This document shows, in pieces, positions 12,534 to 22,750 of a stretch of DNA of 64,000 bases. The position numbers were made by a program, and so were the translations under genes. The notes under the pieces are model-generated. The model saw only the letters and a list, made by a program, of their open reading frames with translations, was not told the DNA's origin and did not search any database. The DNA is from Cystobasidiopsis lactophilus (taxonomy: Eukaryota; Basidiomycota; Agaricostilbomycetes; Agaricostilbales; Chionosphaeraceae): NCBI GenBank assembly GCA_001599975.1, contig BCIO01000001.1, forward strand, positions 4,647,631-4,711,630, given 5' to 3'. Numbering within the stretch: the first letter of the stretch is position 1; the number at the start of each line of letters is the position of its first letter.

Positions 12534-14474
12534 ATGACCAGTCGACCTGTGCCTTGGTCGGCATCTGATCGTAATTCTGAACCACATTCAGCTTGATCTG
12601 TGCTCACTAAGCCTGCACAGGCACCTCGTTTGCCTTTGAATCGACCGACTCGAGATGGGCAAAAATTCTAGCCGACATCGTCTCTGGACTGCAAGATCTG
12701 AAGAGCACTGACTCCGTACAAGCACAAGAGGCCGATAAGGTCATTGGTCAAGTTCAGAAGCTGGTAAGAGGATCTAAACGCGCCTCCGTCCTCCGAGAGT
12801 TAGACTAACGTTGCGTCAAGATGGACGACATTAAGAACTTTCGGGAGCTAGAGTACGTTGGAGCTCGCTGTTTGCTCTGTCTCACTTTAAATTTGCTCTG
12901 TATAGACCGATTCCAGAAGATGGCGAGCCAAACGTCGCAGTCTACAACCAAGAATTAGACCACCTTCGCGCCTCGGGCCAATCTAGCTGGCTGACTGGAC
13001 CATGGCTGTATAACGAGGTAAGAGACTCACTCTCTCCGGTAGCTTGCGCTGATACCTTTGCCTAGTGCTACATGTACCGACTTCTACGGAGTTTCCTGGT
13101 CGCTACGACCACCCTGCAGCAATACGATCCGTTCGCTGCTGTAAATCCTTCCCCTCTACAGTGTGAATGATGGTCTGAACCACCCCAAATCAGCAAAAAG
13201 GATCGACTTTTGATTCATCGAAGGCGGCCGTCTTCCAGCTCATTGATGTGCTGCAAGGCATGATCAAGACTCCAGGTCGGTCTTTGCCATGCCACGGTGC
13301 ACCATTCGCTGACAAGATACATCCAGACCAAGACTTAGAGCTTGAGTTTCTGGAGCTGTGCCAGGTAGCGCGTAGGTGGCACTGCCTTCCCATGGTGGTT
13401 TGGCTAACATTTTGAGGTCCAGTCTGGGGCAACGCCACCGATCGTAAGATGTTACCCCTTTTCCGAGATAGTCGGCCCTGACGTTGAGCACCAAGTGTCT
13501 CTCTTGACTTCATTGACGCATGCCGACATCCAAAAGCTGCAAAGTGGTGACGCCTCGGCTAAGGCGGGCAATATCCTGGTCAATGACTTGCAGCCTACAT
13601 GGGCACATTTGAAGAGTCTAAAATCAGACCGCCTCGATATGGTGCTCGATAATTCTGGCTTTGAAGTTTTTACGGACTTTCTGTTCGCCGACTGGTTCGT
13701 CACCAAAACTCCTTACATCAAGACTGTCGTTTTTCAGTGCGTTTTCTATGCTTTTGCATCCCTTTTATTGCGTCTGACTTGTGAGAGGTAGCCCAAAGAC
13801 CATCCGTGAGTGCCCTCTCGAACTTACGCTGGGCCAAAAACTCATGGGCGAGCAGCCTGGTTCGTGTCGGACGTCGTCAACTCTCTCGACGTAGATGATA
13901 TGTTCATCCATCTCAATCAAATGGCGAAGGAGCACCCAGCCATTTCGGAAGTTGTGGATCGGTGGCAAAATCACTTCGCCAGCGGAGCTTTCCAAATGTC
14001 AACCCCAAAAGCTGCCAAGATTGGTCAAGATGTGCCGCAAGCGAACTTTTGGACCAGTCCATACGCTTTTTGCGACTTGCCTTCGCTGGACCCGAACCTC
14101 ACGAAGGAGCTGGAAAAGAGCGCGCTGGTCGTTTTCAAGGTGCGTCCTTCCTCGCTCTACGGATGAGAGTGATCTGATTGCCTTCAAAGGGTGATCTGAA
14201 CTACCGCAAGCTGACTGGAGACCTCGCTTGGTCGCCTTCCACGCCTTTCACGCAGGCGTTAGGGGAGCTGAACGGGCGCCTCAATCTGCTCGCGCTGCGC
14301 ACTTGCAAGGCGGACGTGATCGTCGGATTGAAGCCTGGCCAGGCCGAAGAGCTGGACGAGAAGGACCCGCGCTGGCGTGTGAACGGAAAGTGAGTGTGCA
14401 GCCAGGTATCGCTGCCGAAACATTCTGATCGTCTGCCTAGGTTTGCGGTGATAACATTCTGTGCAAAGGCGTGA
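12534..14474 (+). CDS. ARMT1 / DUF89 family metal-dependent phosphatase (damage-control type)
   Basis: DUF89 proteins are metal-dependent phosphatases that clear damaged sugar or cofactor phosphates; the human member ARMT1 was also described as a carboxyl methyltransferase. Many exons share one frame. They include FAFESTDSRWAKILADIV, then PIPEDGEPNVAVYNQELDHL, then SSWLTGPWLYNE and CYMYRLLRSFLV. The metal-site region reads RLDMVLDNSGFEVFTDFLF, the typical D-N-x-G-F/x-E pattern with ligands Asp and Asn. Later blocks are KGDLNYRKLTGD (the second conserved DUF89 motif) and LRTCKADVIVGLKPGQAEEL. The last exon, FAVITFCAKA, closes the frame at 14472-14474. The start MTSRPVPWSASD precedes an intron that joins in frame. 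Size (about 450 aa) fits fungal ARMT1-like proteins. Substrate is not predictable here. Confidence 0.88.
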
Positions 14475-14533
14475 AAAGTGCAAACGGTATAGAGTACAAG
14501 TGTGGTTCGTGTATAGATAAGAGTGCTTCCAAT

Positions 14534-16246
14534 TTATGCAAGAGCTTTGCGAAAGTCCGCCACAAAGGCTTCGAGGCGTTCGATGCGCGCCAGAGCGTCA
14601 TCGTCCAAATGTATGGCAGGCTTCGCCGCTGGCACGGCCCTCCACGCTGCGATGTTTGACACCAGCAAGACGATGACGAGGATGAGGAGGACCGCTTTGA
14701 CCGGGTCCGAAGGCAGCTCCAAGAAAGACTGAAGGAGTCGGTCGGTGAAGGTGGGCTCGGGTGGAGTTTCTTCCTCCTCTAGCTCGTCATCTTGACCAGC
14801 TCCTGGAACGTCAGGCGAGGCGAACTCCTTGACGTTGGCCTTGATGTGGGCACGAAGCGCCTTGGCTAGATCCTTGTGATATTGTCGTTGGCCGTCCACA
14901 CTGGCCTTCGTGATGGGGCCCTACGATGCCTGCTTAGTTGCTGAATGGACGACTTATCGATTCAGTCTCACCTTGAGCGCAGACCATTTGAGCCAGTTGA
15001 CCTCCGTGCTGACGAGCAGCTTGCATCCGCCCTTGGCCCCTCCGGCCCAACTGATGGAGGTCTTGGTGTGGATTTCAAACTTGTCGCCCTGGGGGACGTC
15101 GGGCGTCGTGGTGATGGTGAAGGTTTCGAAGTAGGCCTCCGGATCGACGTTCTTTTCCTCGTCGGTGAGGTGGCACTTGGTGGAAGGCGGCGCCATCGGG
15201 TTGTGCAGCGGCTTCACGTACGACGACTGGCGCTTCTTCAGCTTGTCGCCTTCCCAAGGCGAGATCTCGATTTCTGTAGGACATTGAGCTCCGCTTCTTG
15301 GACTTTGCCACGAACCGGCTCACCCGTCAGCTTTTCCGTCTCCGACCAGAATTTCTTGAGGAAGTCGTCGTTCTTCCAGATGAGCTCAAAAGCTTTCTCC
15401 GGAGTGGTCGGCAAGCGGACGTCCAAGATCAGCTCTTCCAGAGGGGTCGAGCCGGCTTTGGTCGCTGGATGTGGACCTTCCCCAGATGCCGCCTCTGGGA
15501 CCGACTCTGCCTCTGCCTCTGCTTCCTCTTGCGCATGGGCAGCTTTAAAGCCTTCGGGCGCTTCGTCTTTCCACACCTCGCGAATGAACTCCAAGGTGCT
15601 GTCCCTCTGGACCAGCGATCCAAAATAGAACTCTTCGCCCTCGCTTGACTCGATCTTCAAGCCGTTGGGCACCACGTTCATCAAGCTGTGCGGTGAAACA
15701 CCTCGAAGGGACTTGAAAGGCACAACCACTCTTCGCTTCAAGCCGGGCAGGTTCGAGCTGAACAGGATGTGCTCTGCCGAGAACTCGTCAGATCTCGATC
15801 CCCCTAACTCTCACAACGGCTGCGGCTCACCTGGAGTGACGAACATGTAGCCTTGTATGAGAATCTTCTCAGAGAGCGCGCAAGAGTAAGCTGTGGCCAA
15901 GCGTCAGCTCGGATTGATCATGCATGACGATTTCCCTACAGGTGAGCATGGCTTCGTCCTGGTGGTCCGGGAAGTCGCTCTGAAAGCGCTTGAGCCTTCT
16001 CTTCTCTGATTGGGTGCCTGTAGTGCTGTTGGAGATGACAGAGCCGGCCCTGGGACGGGGAGCGGGATCCGAGTCGTCATTGTCGCCGCCCTCCTCCACC
16101 ACGACAACATCATCGTCCTGCTGGGCTCTAGTTTCCTGGATGATCTTCTCTGCTGGCGTGAGCTGCTCCTTGGAGCTGTTGGCGCTGCTAATAGTGCCCA
16201 GAGCGCCGCTGAGGCGCTCTTTCAGATTGAACGAGGAACTCGACAT
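14534..16246 (-). CDS. GRAM-VASt domain sterol transporter (Lam/Ysp2 type)
   Basis: Lam (LTC/GRAMD1) proteins sit in ER membrane at contact sites and move sterol through a StART-like VASt domain. In order: a disordered, acidic N-terminus (MSSSSFNLKERLSGAL, then a DDDVVVVEEGGDNDD stretch); a GRAM domain (LSEKILIQGYMFVTPG, then HILFSSNLPGLKRRVVVPF and the ESSEGEEFYFGSL block); a Glu/Ala-rich linker; the VASt domain (LILDVRLPTTPEKAFELIW, with FETFTITTTPDVPQGDKFEI later); and one C-terminal membrane helix (VKAVLLILVIVLLVSNIAAW) followed by a short coiled tail. This domain order is diagnostic. The protein is shorter than yeast Ysp2, with one VASt domain, resembling GRAMD1 and Lam5/6. Several short introns separate the exons. 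Confidence 0.9.
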
Positions 16247-16428
16247 CGTTGGACGAGGTCAACCGCCACTTCTCCCGAATGACGTTTGGGATCTATTTGC
16301 GCGTTTCATTACTGGTAGTCTTTGGTCTATTCGATGAACGAAGTGTTGTGCTGCTGGCGCTTTCGCCGCCCGATCGAAGCGACCTTCCTTCGTTTTTGCA
16401 TGAGCGACGTTTACTCGTCTTCGGTGGC

Positions 16429-16437
16429 AAAAAAAAA
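16429..16437 (-). terminator. Possible RNA polymerase III terminator (T9)
   Basis: A run of nine T on the minus strand lies 9 nt beyond the 3' end of the tRNA-like element, the position expected for Pol III termination. Confidence 0.4.
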
Positions 16438-16446
16438 GTGTTCTAA

Positions 16447-16471
16447 GGCCGAAAATGGGAATTGAACCCAT
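16447..16471 (-). tRNA. tRNA-like 3' end (T-arm and acceptor 3' strand), 5' half not recognised
   Basis: On the minus strand a perfect T-arm is present at 16455-16471: ATGGG, loop TTCAATT, CCCAT. It includes a good B-box (GGTTCAATTCC). The 7-nt strand TTTCGGC and one extra base follow, then a T9 run. I could not find a convincing 5' acceptor strand, D-arm or anticodon at normal spacing. A GCCGGAA at 16617-16623 could pair with TTTCGGC, but only if a roughly 100-nt intron is assumed and no good A-box is seen. The left inverted-repeat arm ends inside this T-loop. The element may be an intron-rich tRNA gene, a relic, or a chimaera, so no amino acid is assigned. Confidence 0.4.
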
Positions 16472-17417
16472 GACCTCCTCTATTTGCAACCTTTTGACAG
16501 GCCAGGCATCGCCCGAAAGAGGAATCCTACTACTACTGTAGAGCGCGAAGAGCAAAGGCACGGTCAACTCATGATTCTTTGATTGTATATTACCCAAAAT
16601 GGGGGACTCACGACCATTCCGGCATGAACGCTCAAGCTCTTAACCGATCGCTATTGTCGCTCATGCCAGTTGGCGTATTTTGGAACTTAGCCAAAAAATC
16701 GCGAAATTGACGACGTTTTTGCGGTTTATTGGGCCATCTTGGGCCAGCAGCGTGTCCAGATAGGTCTAGGACATCATGCAAGAGGTATTTGAAGGCTGGG
16801 CGCCTTGAAATCTTGATCGAGCGCATTGTGAGGACGAGCGTCCTGGTGTGTGGCCCTTGGGCGGTGTGAAATTGGACTGTAAATCATTTCAAGGTCAGAA
16901 GGGCTCTGGAATAGCTAGCGTGTAATCTCAAACGTACGATTGAAGGTCTGGGTGCGTTGCAGCTACCCATGATCGGGCGAATGGCGTGGGCAACTCGGTA
17001 GATCGATTTGGGTGGCGTCGAGTCGGACAGCGCATTTTTACTCATTGGAACACGTTACCAGCGCTTGGGTCGCAGTCGACTTGCCAATGAGCTATCTGGG
17101 CTAAGCATGGTTTAGGAAGACGAGGAGTTGAAGGAGTGCGGCAGCCATTTCACGTGCGAATTCAACCTCCTTCCGCACTCGCGCCGCAGTCCGGTTTTCT
17201 TTCTCGAGTCCCTTGGCACATGATATGACTTTCGGTCTCAAAACAGAAAGCCAGGGAGTGCTACCGGCAGGCCAGAGCGGATTGGACCAATGGAAGGACG
17301 GCCTCTAGCTGTTGCATGCCAAATTTGGGGCGGCCAACAAGGGGCGCCTGAAAGATATTGATGCTGCTGCTCAGCCGCTTCATCAGACGCCTCTCAGCCG
17401 TCGAAATTTCCAAGGCG
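16465..17417 (+). repeat. Left arm of a 953-bp inverted repeat
   Basis: This segment is the reverse complement of 19285-20237. Paired coordinates always sum to 36702, so there is no indel. Reading both arms through, I found one mismatch only (A at 17357 against G at 19345). The outer edge lies in the T-loop of the tRNA-like element. The inner edge ends at CAAGGCG, after which the sequences diverge at once. No transposase, LTR or terminal motif is visible. Confidence 0.92.
16766..17045 (-). CDS. Possible small two-exon gene in the left repeat arm
   Basis: The ATG and a 36-codon exon (containing PPKSIYRVAHAIRPIMGS) are followed by a 61-nt intron. The intron has a GTACGT donor, a CTGAC-like branch site and a TTTACAG acceptor. 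The second exon, SNFTPPKGHTPGRSSSQ and on, closes in frame to give 72 aa. I do not recognise the product. The intron looks real, but the protein has no clear family features, and a different frame of exon 2 stays open for 64 codons. An identical copy is in the other arm. Confidence 0.25.
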
Positions 17418-17559
17418 TCGTCCAACGGCGACACAGGCCGCAGACTTGAGGAGCGTAGCCGAGACGCGAGGTCATTTAAATCTAAAGTCAGCCAAGCCTT
17501 GCTATTTCACTTGCGCAGAGCGCGGCATATTTTTGGTTGATTTGGAGGACACAGGCTGT

Positions 17560-19198
17560 TCACAGTGCGGCCTGAACCTTGTTGTTGTTCTGGGGATGGT
17601 TGTCCTCGAACTGCCAGACAAAACAATCTTCAGCGCTCCTCTGAGAGGGGAAAAAGCCAGGCTAGATCTTACGATGTCCCAGTCAAAGTCCTCCGATTGA
17701 TCGCACTGCAAAGTTGTTTCAACAATTGTCAAGCAAGATCTCCCCTCAATCACACTTACGACGCGGTTGAAGGGAATGGTGAGAGCATAAGCGGTGATCT
17801 CATCGACGTCCTCCTGAGGAAGGACAATGTCCTTGAAGTTGCTCTCGATGCGAGAGGGAGTGACAGATTTGGGGAGAACAACGATCTGATGGCCAGATTC
17901 AGCCGGAGTGTGACTGCCTTGAAAAAGTTGACACTCACGCCGCGGCCAACCAACCAGGAGATGATGATGGTGGCAGGGTCGACGCCGTGCTTCTTGGCGA
18001 ACTTTTGGATGGTAGGGTCCTCGCGGAGCTTGGCGCCGGTCGATCCCAATGGGCTGTAGGCCTCGAGCACGATGTTGTTCTTTTGCATCCAGGCGACCAA
18101 CTCCGGTTGAGGAACTTGCAAGCTGGAGAGGGGACTCCTGAGATGCCATTTCGAGCAGGTAGTTGGCATGATCTCACCTGAGCTCGACCTGGTTGGCAGC
18201 GATGGGCAGCTTGGCCTCCTTGAGCAAGGTGCGCGTGCGACGAATGTTGAACTGAAACATTCCAATGAGCAAAGACACAAGAGATCAGGCTGGAATTCTT
18301 ACGTTGCTGACGCCGATGTTCTTGACCTTGCCATCAGCTACGAGCTTTTCCATAGCCCTCCACCTGTATGGAATGGTCAATTGTGATCATAATGTCACAA
18401 AATGACTACGCACGTAGGCACATGGTCTTCGCTGAGCTTGAGATCGGTGTCGGGCTTTCCCTTGCTGTTCAGAGCCCACTCAGTGGAAAGAGTGTTGACC
18501 AAATCGTCGGTCTTGGGCTTGATGGCAGAGGGCCAATGCATCAGATAGAGATCCAGACTGACCCACGAAAGTCAGTCACAGCTCTTTGCACCGCTCCAAG
18601 AAAGCCCCTCACTAGCCGACGCCCAAATTCTTGAGTGTGTCGGCAATGGCAAGAGGAACTTGTTCGGGATCGTGGTGGTGCTCGTACAGCTTGGAGGTGA
18701 TGAACTGAGCCAGCACAAGATCAGAGAAAGCCTCTGAAGCCCCGAATCAAGAGGTCTCACGATCTCCTCTCGCGGAACGCCGCTCTCCTTGATGCCCTGG
18801 CCAACCTCGCCTAGCAAATCGGCAGTAAGATCGAAGTCAATGCATATAGCGCAATGGAGAGCCCACCTTCGTTGCCATAGGCCCACGCGCAATCCTTTTC
18901 GAGTGGACGTCATGCGTGTGCATTTTGGGGGCATGCGTTCGAAAAAGCTCACAATATGGCGGTCTGGACAAGGGATCAGCGAAAGACCTTTATTCGAAGG
19001 GAGGCAAGAGACCCACAGCCAGACTTGAGAGCATGGGCGACAGCTTGAGCGACCTGTTCAGCGAAGTTGAGCGAGTCGCTCGTCGAAAATCGCCCCGGAC
19101 GCCCTTCATACCTCGCCAGGCTCGCTCTGCCAGGTGCCCAAACCAACAGCCGGGATGGGTTGTCCGCTAGCAAGCTTGAAAGATCGTCCGGAGGCCAT
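17560..19198 (-). CDS. Aldo-keto reductase (NADPH-dependent, Gcy1/glycerol dehydrogenase-like)
   Basis: AKRs reduce aldehydes and ketones with NADPH in the cytosol. The N-terminus MASGRSFKLASGQPIPAVG then LGTWQS is the standard AKR entry. Later blocks include the catalytic-region GEVGQGIKES and PREEI, then DLYLMHWPSAIKP, GKVKNIGVSNFNIRR, IAANQVELS, NIVLEAYSPLGSTG, and the cofactor segment VVLPKSVTPSRIESNFKDI. The final exon, reached through a GTAAGA intron, gives EDCFVWQFEDNHPQ and ends QAAL at 17562. About ten exons. The gene fills the spacer between the two inverted-repeat arms. The right arm begins 87 bp upstream of its start codon, so most of its promoter lies in that arm. Coding sequence appears intact. 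Substrate is not predictable from sequence. Confidence 0.9.
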
Positions 19199-19284
19199 TT
19201 TTTCGTTGTGTGAGAGCAACAACGATTTGCGCTCGGTCGAGCAGGGCGAGTCGCAGTTTAGCCGCTTACCGCGGCTGGCTGCGT

Positions 19285-20237
19285 CGCCTTGGAAATTTCG
19301 ACGGCTGAGAGGCGTCTGATGAAGCGGCTGAGCAGCAGCATCAAGATCTTTCAGGCGCCCCTTGTTGGCCGCCCCAAATTTGGCATGCAACAGCTAGAGG
19401 CCGTCCTTCCATTGGTCCAATCCGCTCTGGCCTGCCGGTAGCACTCCCTGGCTTTCTGTTTTGAGACCGAAAGTCATATCATGTGCCAAGGGACTCGAGA
19501 AAGAAAACCGGACTGCGGCGCGAGTGCGGAAGGAGGTTGAATTCGCACGTGAAATGGCTGCCGCACTCCTTCAACTCCTCGTCTTCCTAAACCATGCTTA
19601 GCCCAGATAGCTCATTGGCAAGTCGACTGCGACCCAAGCGCTGGTAACGTGTTCCAATGAGTAAAAATGCGCTGTCCGACTCGACGCCACCCAAATCGAT
19701 CTACCGAGTTGCCCACGCCATTCGCCCGATCATGGGTAGCTGCAACGCACCCAGACCTTCAATCGTACGTTTGAGATTACACGCTAGCTATTCCAGAGCC
19801 CTTCTGACCTTGAAATGATTTACAGTCCAATTTCACACCGCCCAAGGGCCACACACCAGGACGCTCGTCCTCACAATGCGCTCGATCAAGATTTCAAGGC
19901 GCCCAGCCTTCAAATACCTCTTGCATGATGTCCTAGACCTATCTGGACACGCTGCTGGCCCAAGATGGCCCAATAAACCGCAAAAACGTCGTCAATTTCG
20001 CGATTTTTTGGCTAAGTTCCAAAATACGCCAACTGGCATGAGCGACAATAGCGATCGGTTAAGAGCTTGAGCGTTCATGCCGGAATGGTCGTGAGTCCCC
20101 CATTTTGGGTAATATACAATCAAAGAATCATGAGTTGACCGTGCCTTTGCTCTTCGCGCTCTACAGTAGTAGTAGGATTCCTCTTTCGGGCGATGCCTGG
20201 CCTGTCAAAAGGTTGCAAATAGAGGAGGTCATGGGTT
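19285..20237 (-). repeat. Right arm of the 953-bp inverted repeat
   Basis: This arm is the reverse complement of 16465-17417, with one mismatch seen by eye (19345). It holds the upstream region of the aldo-keto reductase at its inner end. Its outer end stops two bases before the stop codon of the neighbouring glycosyltransferase gene (20240-20242). At this end the tRNA-like sequence is cut within the T-loop (GGGTT), so the T-stem cannot form here. Confidence 0.92.
19657..19936 (+). CDS. Possible small two-exon gene in the right repeat arm
   Basis: This is the identical copy of the 72-aa model in the left arm: exon 1 at 19657-19764, intron 19765-19825 and exon 2 at 19826-19936. It is kept only because the intron has good donor, branch-like and acceptor sequences. 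It could equally be a noncoding spliced transcript. Confidence 0.25.
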
Positions 20238-20239
20238 GG

Positions 20240-22374
20240 CTACGACGCTAAACCCAGCTCGAATTCAGCGGCAAGCCCAAACTTCTCCCTCTCCCTCTCG
20301 AATTCCAGCCCTTGAATCCTCGCATCCGCCGCCACATCGACGCCAAAGTACTGATTGCGAAGACTTTGAGAAATTAAAAAGCCGTAGCAGCACGGCCAAC
20401 GCACCTCGACTGAGTTCCAGGTGAGGCCAAGCTCGAGTCGCTTCTCGCCACCATTTGCTTCGACTTGTTGCTGCATCCGGATGACACGCTTGTTGTTGAT
20501 CTGCTCTGTAAAACTGCTGTAGCGACTGCAGCTGCGGTAATTTCTGCATTGATAGAAGCCAGCACATCAGCAGCGGAAGATCGATTTGAGAGAGGAAACT
20601 CACCCAGCAATGAAGACCTCCGCGTCGATTGCCACCGATTTGTCCAAGATTCCAACTGTGCCTACGTCCATTGATGCGAAGGGAAGGTCCGGAATGTTGA
20701 GCTCGCCGGAATGCAGCTCTCGCTCCAACGTAGTCAACCGGAGCTCTCCCATCTCGCCGTTGGAGAAGACTTCCAACAGACGCCGGAAGGCGTCGTGGTG
20801 AACTGCAGCCAGATGAAAGGTGTGAGAATGGCCCAGCCAGGCTTCCTCTCCGCGCTCCAGCTTCTCGAGCGGGTAGTCGAGGGCGAGGAAGACTGTCTTC
20901 AGCTCTGGAAACCGCCGGTGCGTAGACTTGATCTCTTCCAGCAACGATTCGAGACACGGTGCCACCAATTCGTGTCCGACAGTCTCAAGCCGCCAGTGAA
21001 CTGCCATAAAGTTGCCGAGCTTGTCGGAGATGCGCTGCGCAAGTTTGGTCCACATGCTTCACAGGAGGTCCCAACGATTAGCAAAAAGCTATCCAAAGAC
21101 TTGGAAAAAAGCTTAGGGGTGCTCACTCGGCGTATGCGAAATGTGTGTACGGCGCGATAGCTGTTGTATCAATCTGGGGCTCTTCGAACCGGCTGCTGGG
21201 TCGCTCGAGAAGTTCGGGAGAGAAGGAGAAGAAGGTGTGCCCCCAGACTGCCACCAGCACGTCTGGCGACTCGACGGCCGAGCCGTCGCGGATGGTCTTG
21301 GCCACAACTTCAGGGTCGCGCAATGAGTCGATGACGAAGGCGCCATAGTCGAGGCGAGCTTCCGGCCCTTGAGGACCAGGACCGCAGTGGAATGAAGGCT
21401 GTGGGTTGACATTGATCAGTCCTTAGACGACGCACTTCGGTACTGAAAACTCACGTGAAATCCGATGGGCGAGTATTTGCCAAATTCGAGGTAAGAGTAG
21501 GGCTCTTGAAACAAGAGAAATCAGAATCCGAAGAGAACGTCGAAGAGCTGGCAGCGTGAGACACACCTTGAATGCAAACGGAGTGGTTGTAGAAGGGGAA
21601 GAAGTCGACGGCCTCGGAGTCGAAGATCTCATAGGCGCCCGGTGTCTCTGAAGTGGCCTGGCGGGCCAAATCTAACACTTGGGCGGTAGGTGCCGGCTCG
21701 CGCACGTTGGCCCACTCGAACAGGTCATCTTGAGGAATCGTAGAGAAGCCGAGGTCGTTGAGCGAACCCTCCTTGTAGTAAAAAGAAAAGGGCGAAGGGA
21801 AGCAGAGGCCCATCCTGGAGAACGCAATGTGTGGCAGGACCAAAGTGCGATTGAGGGCGTGGGCCAAGATGCCGAGGCTGTAGAGGTGCTGGGCCGCCTT
21901 GCTCTCTTGCTCCGGCACTTGCTCCACCAATAAGAACTTGCACCGCCCTCCGGCGCAATACTGCGCGTCCACTTCGCTTGCCGGCCTCCTTGGTCTGTCC
22001 GCAGAGAATGCCGGCATCACGAGTTCCTCCTTCCCGATCGAGATCTCCAGCCGCTCCCCTTGGGCGACTGGCCGCGTCCCTTGCGCCGTCCATGAAGTTA
22101 GGGACGAAAACGCAGAGGTGAACGACATGGTGCTGCTGGGTGAAAAGACGAGAAGAGTAAGAGCCATCGCGCCGATCAGTAGGGCGTGGATCCAGACGTG
22201 GCGACCATGGCGGGCTGGCGAGGGTGCTAGTGGTCTTGGGGGCTGGTAGGATGGCCCCTGGTCCTCTTCAAAGAAGGTCTGCTTTTCCCTAGGAGTAGGA
22301 GGCAAGAAGATGTAGGCCTCTCTCCTCGAGCTTTCTGACCAGGGCCAAAGCCACTGGAGACGAGCGGTGGCCAT
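20240..22374 (-). CDS. O-fucosyltransferase-like glycosyltransferase, type II membrane protein (copy A)
   Basis: This is a probable Golgi glycosyltransferase of the GDP-fucose protein O-fucosyltransferase superfamily. A cytosolic N-terminus of about 60 residues precedes one membrane anchor (HVWIHALLIGAMALTLLVF). The lumenal part opens with DRPRRPASEVDAQYC and GGRCKFLLVEQ, then EQESKAAQHLYSLGI and ALNRTLVLPHI, the usual first motif of fungal members. The superfamily motif appears as MAVHWRLET, in an exon that also holds FPELKTVFLALDYPLEK and GHSHTFHLAAVHHDAFRR. The C-terminus contains TEQINNKRV and ends GLAS. It is clearly paralogous to the next gene, with the same exon order. The right inverted-repeat arm begins immediately after its stop, so its 3' UTR must be repeat sequence. 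Acceptor and donor sugar are inferred from family only. Confidence 0.82.
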
Positions 22375-22750
22375 CGTGGAGTGAGCACAGCAGTCGAGCC
22401 CTGGGCTGGTCGTTCGCTAATCAAACCAAAACTTCGTAGTCTGAAAATTGAGGCCTGGCCGACGCCGGATCAACAACAAAACAGGCATTGGGCGAGCGAG
22501 GAATGCGAGCGCCGATCGACACAAAAAGGAGCTCATTTATAGCGAGGACGCGTCTCGAAGTCTTCTTTTCCTCCAACGGCAGCATTGTCAGCGGCACACC
22601 ACGTCAGGGAGATTGGAAAGGCGCGTCGAGGCAAGAAAAGAAGGGCGCACACCAGCTGCAACTTCGGAGACCTGCGGGAGCGAGATGTGGCAAACAATTA
22701 CAGCCCATAATCTAATACAATGCGTGCATGCATCCCTCTAATGTAATTAT

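Noticed and set aside
16465-20237. Inverted arms as ends of a DNA transposon
   Set aside because: No transposase, target-site duplication or short terminal motif was found, and the spacer is an ordinary AKR gene. A segmental inverted duplication fits better.
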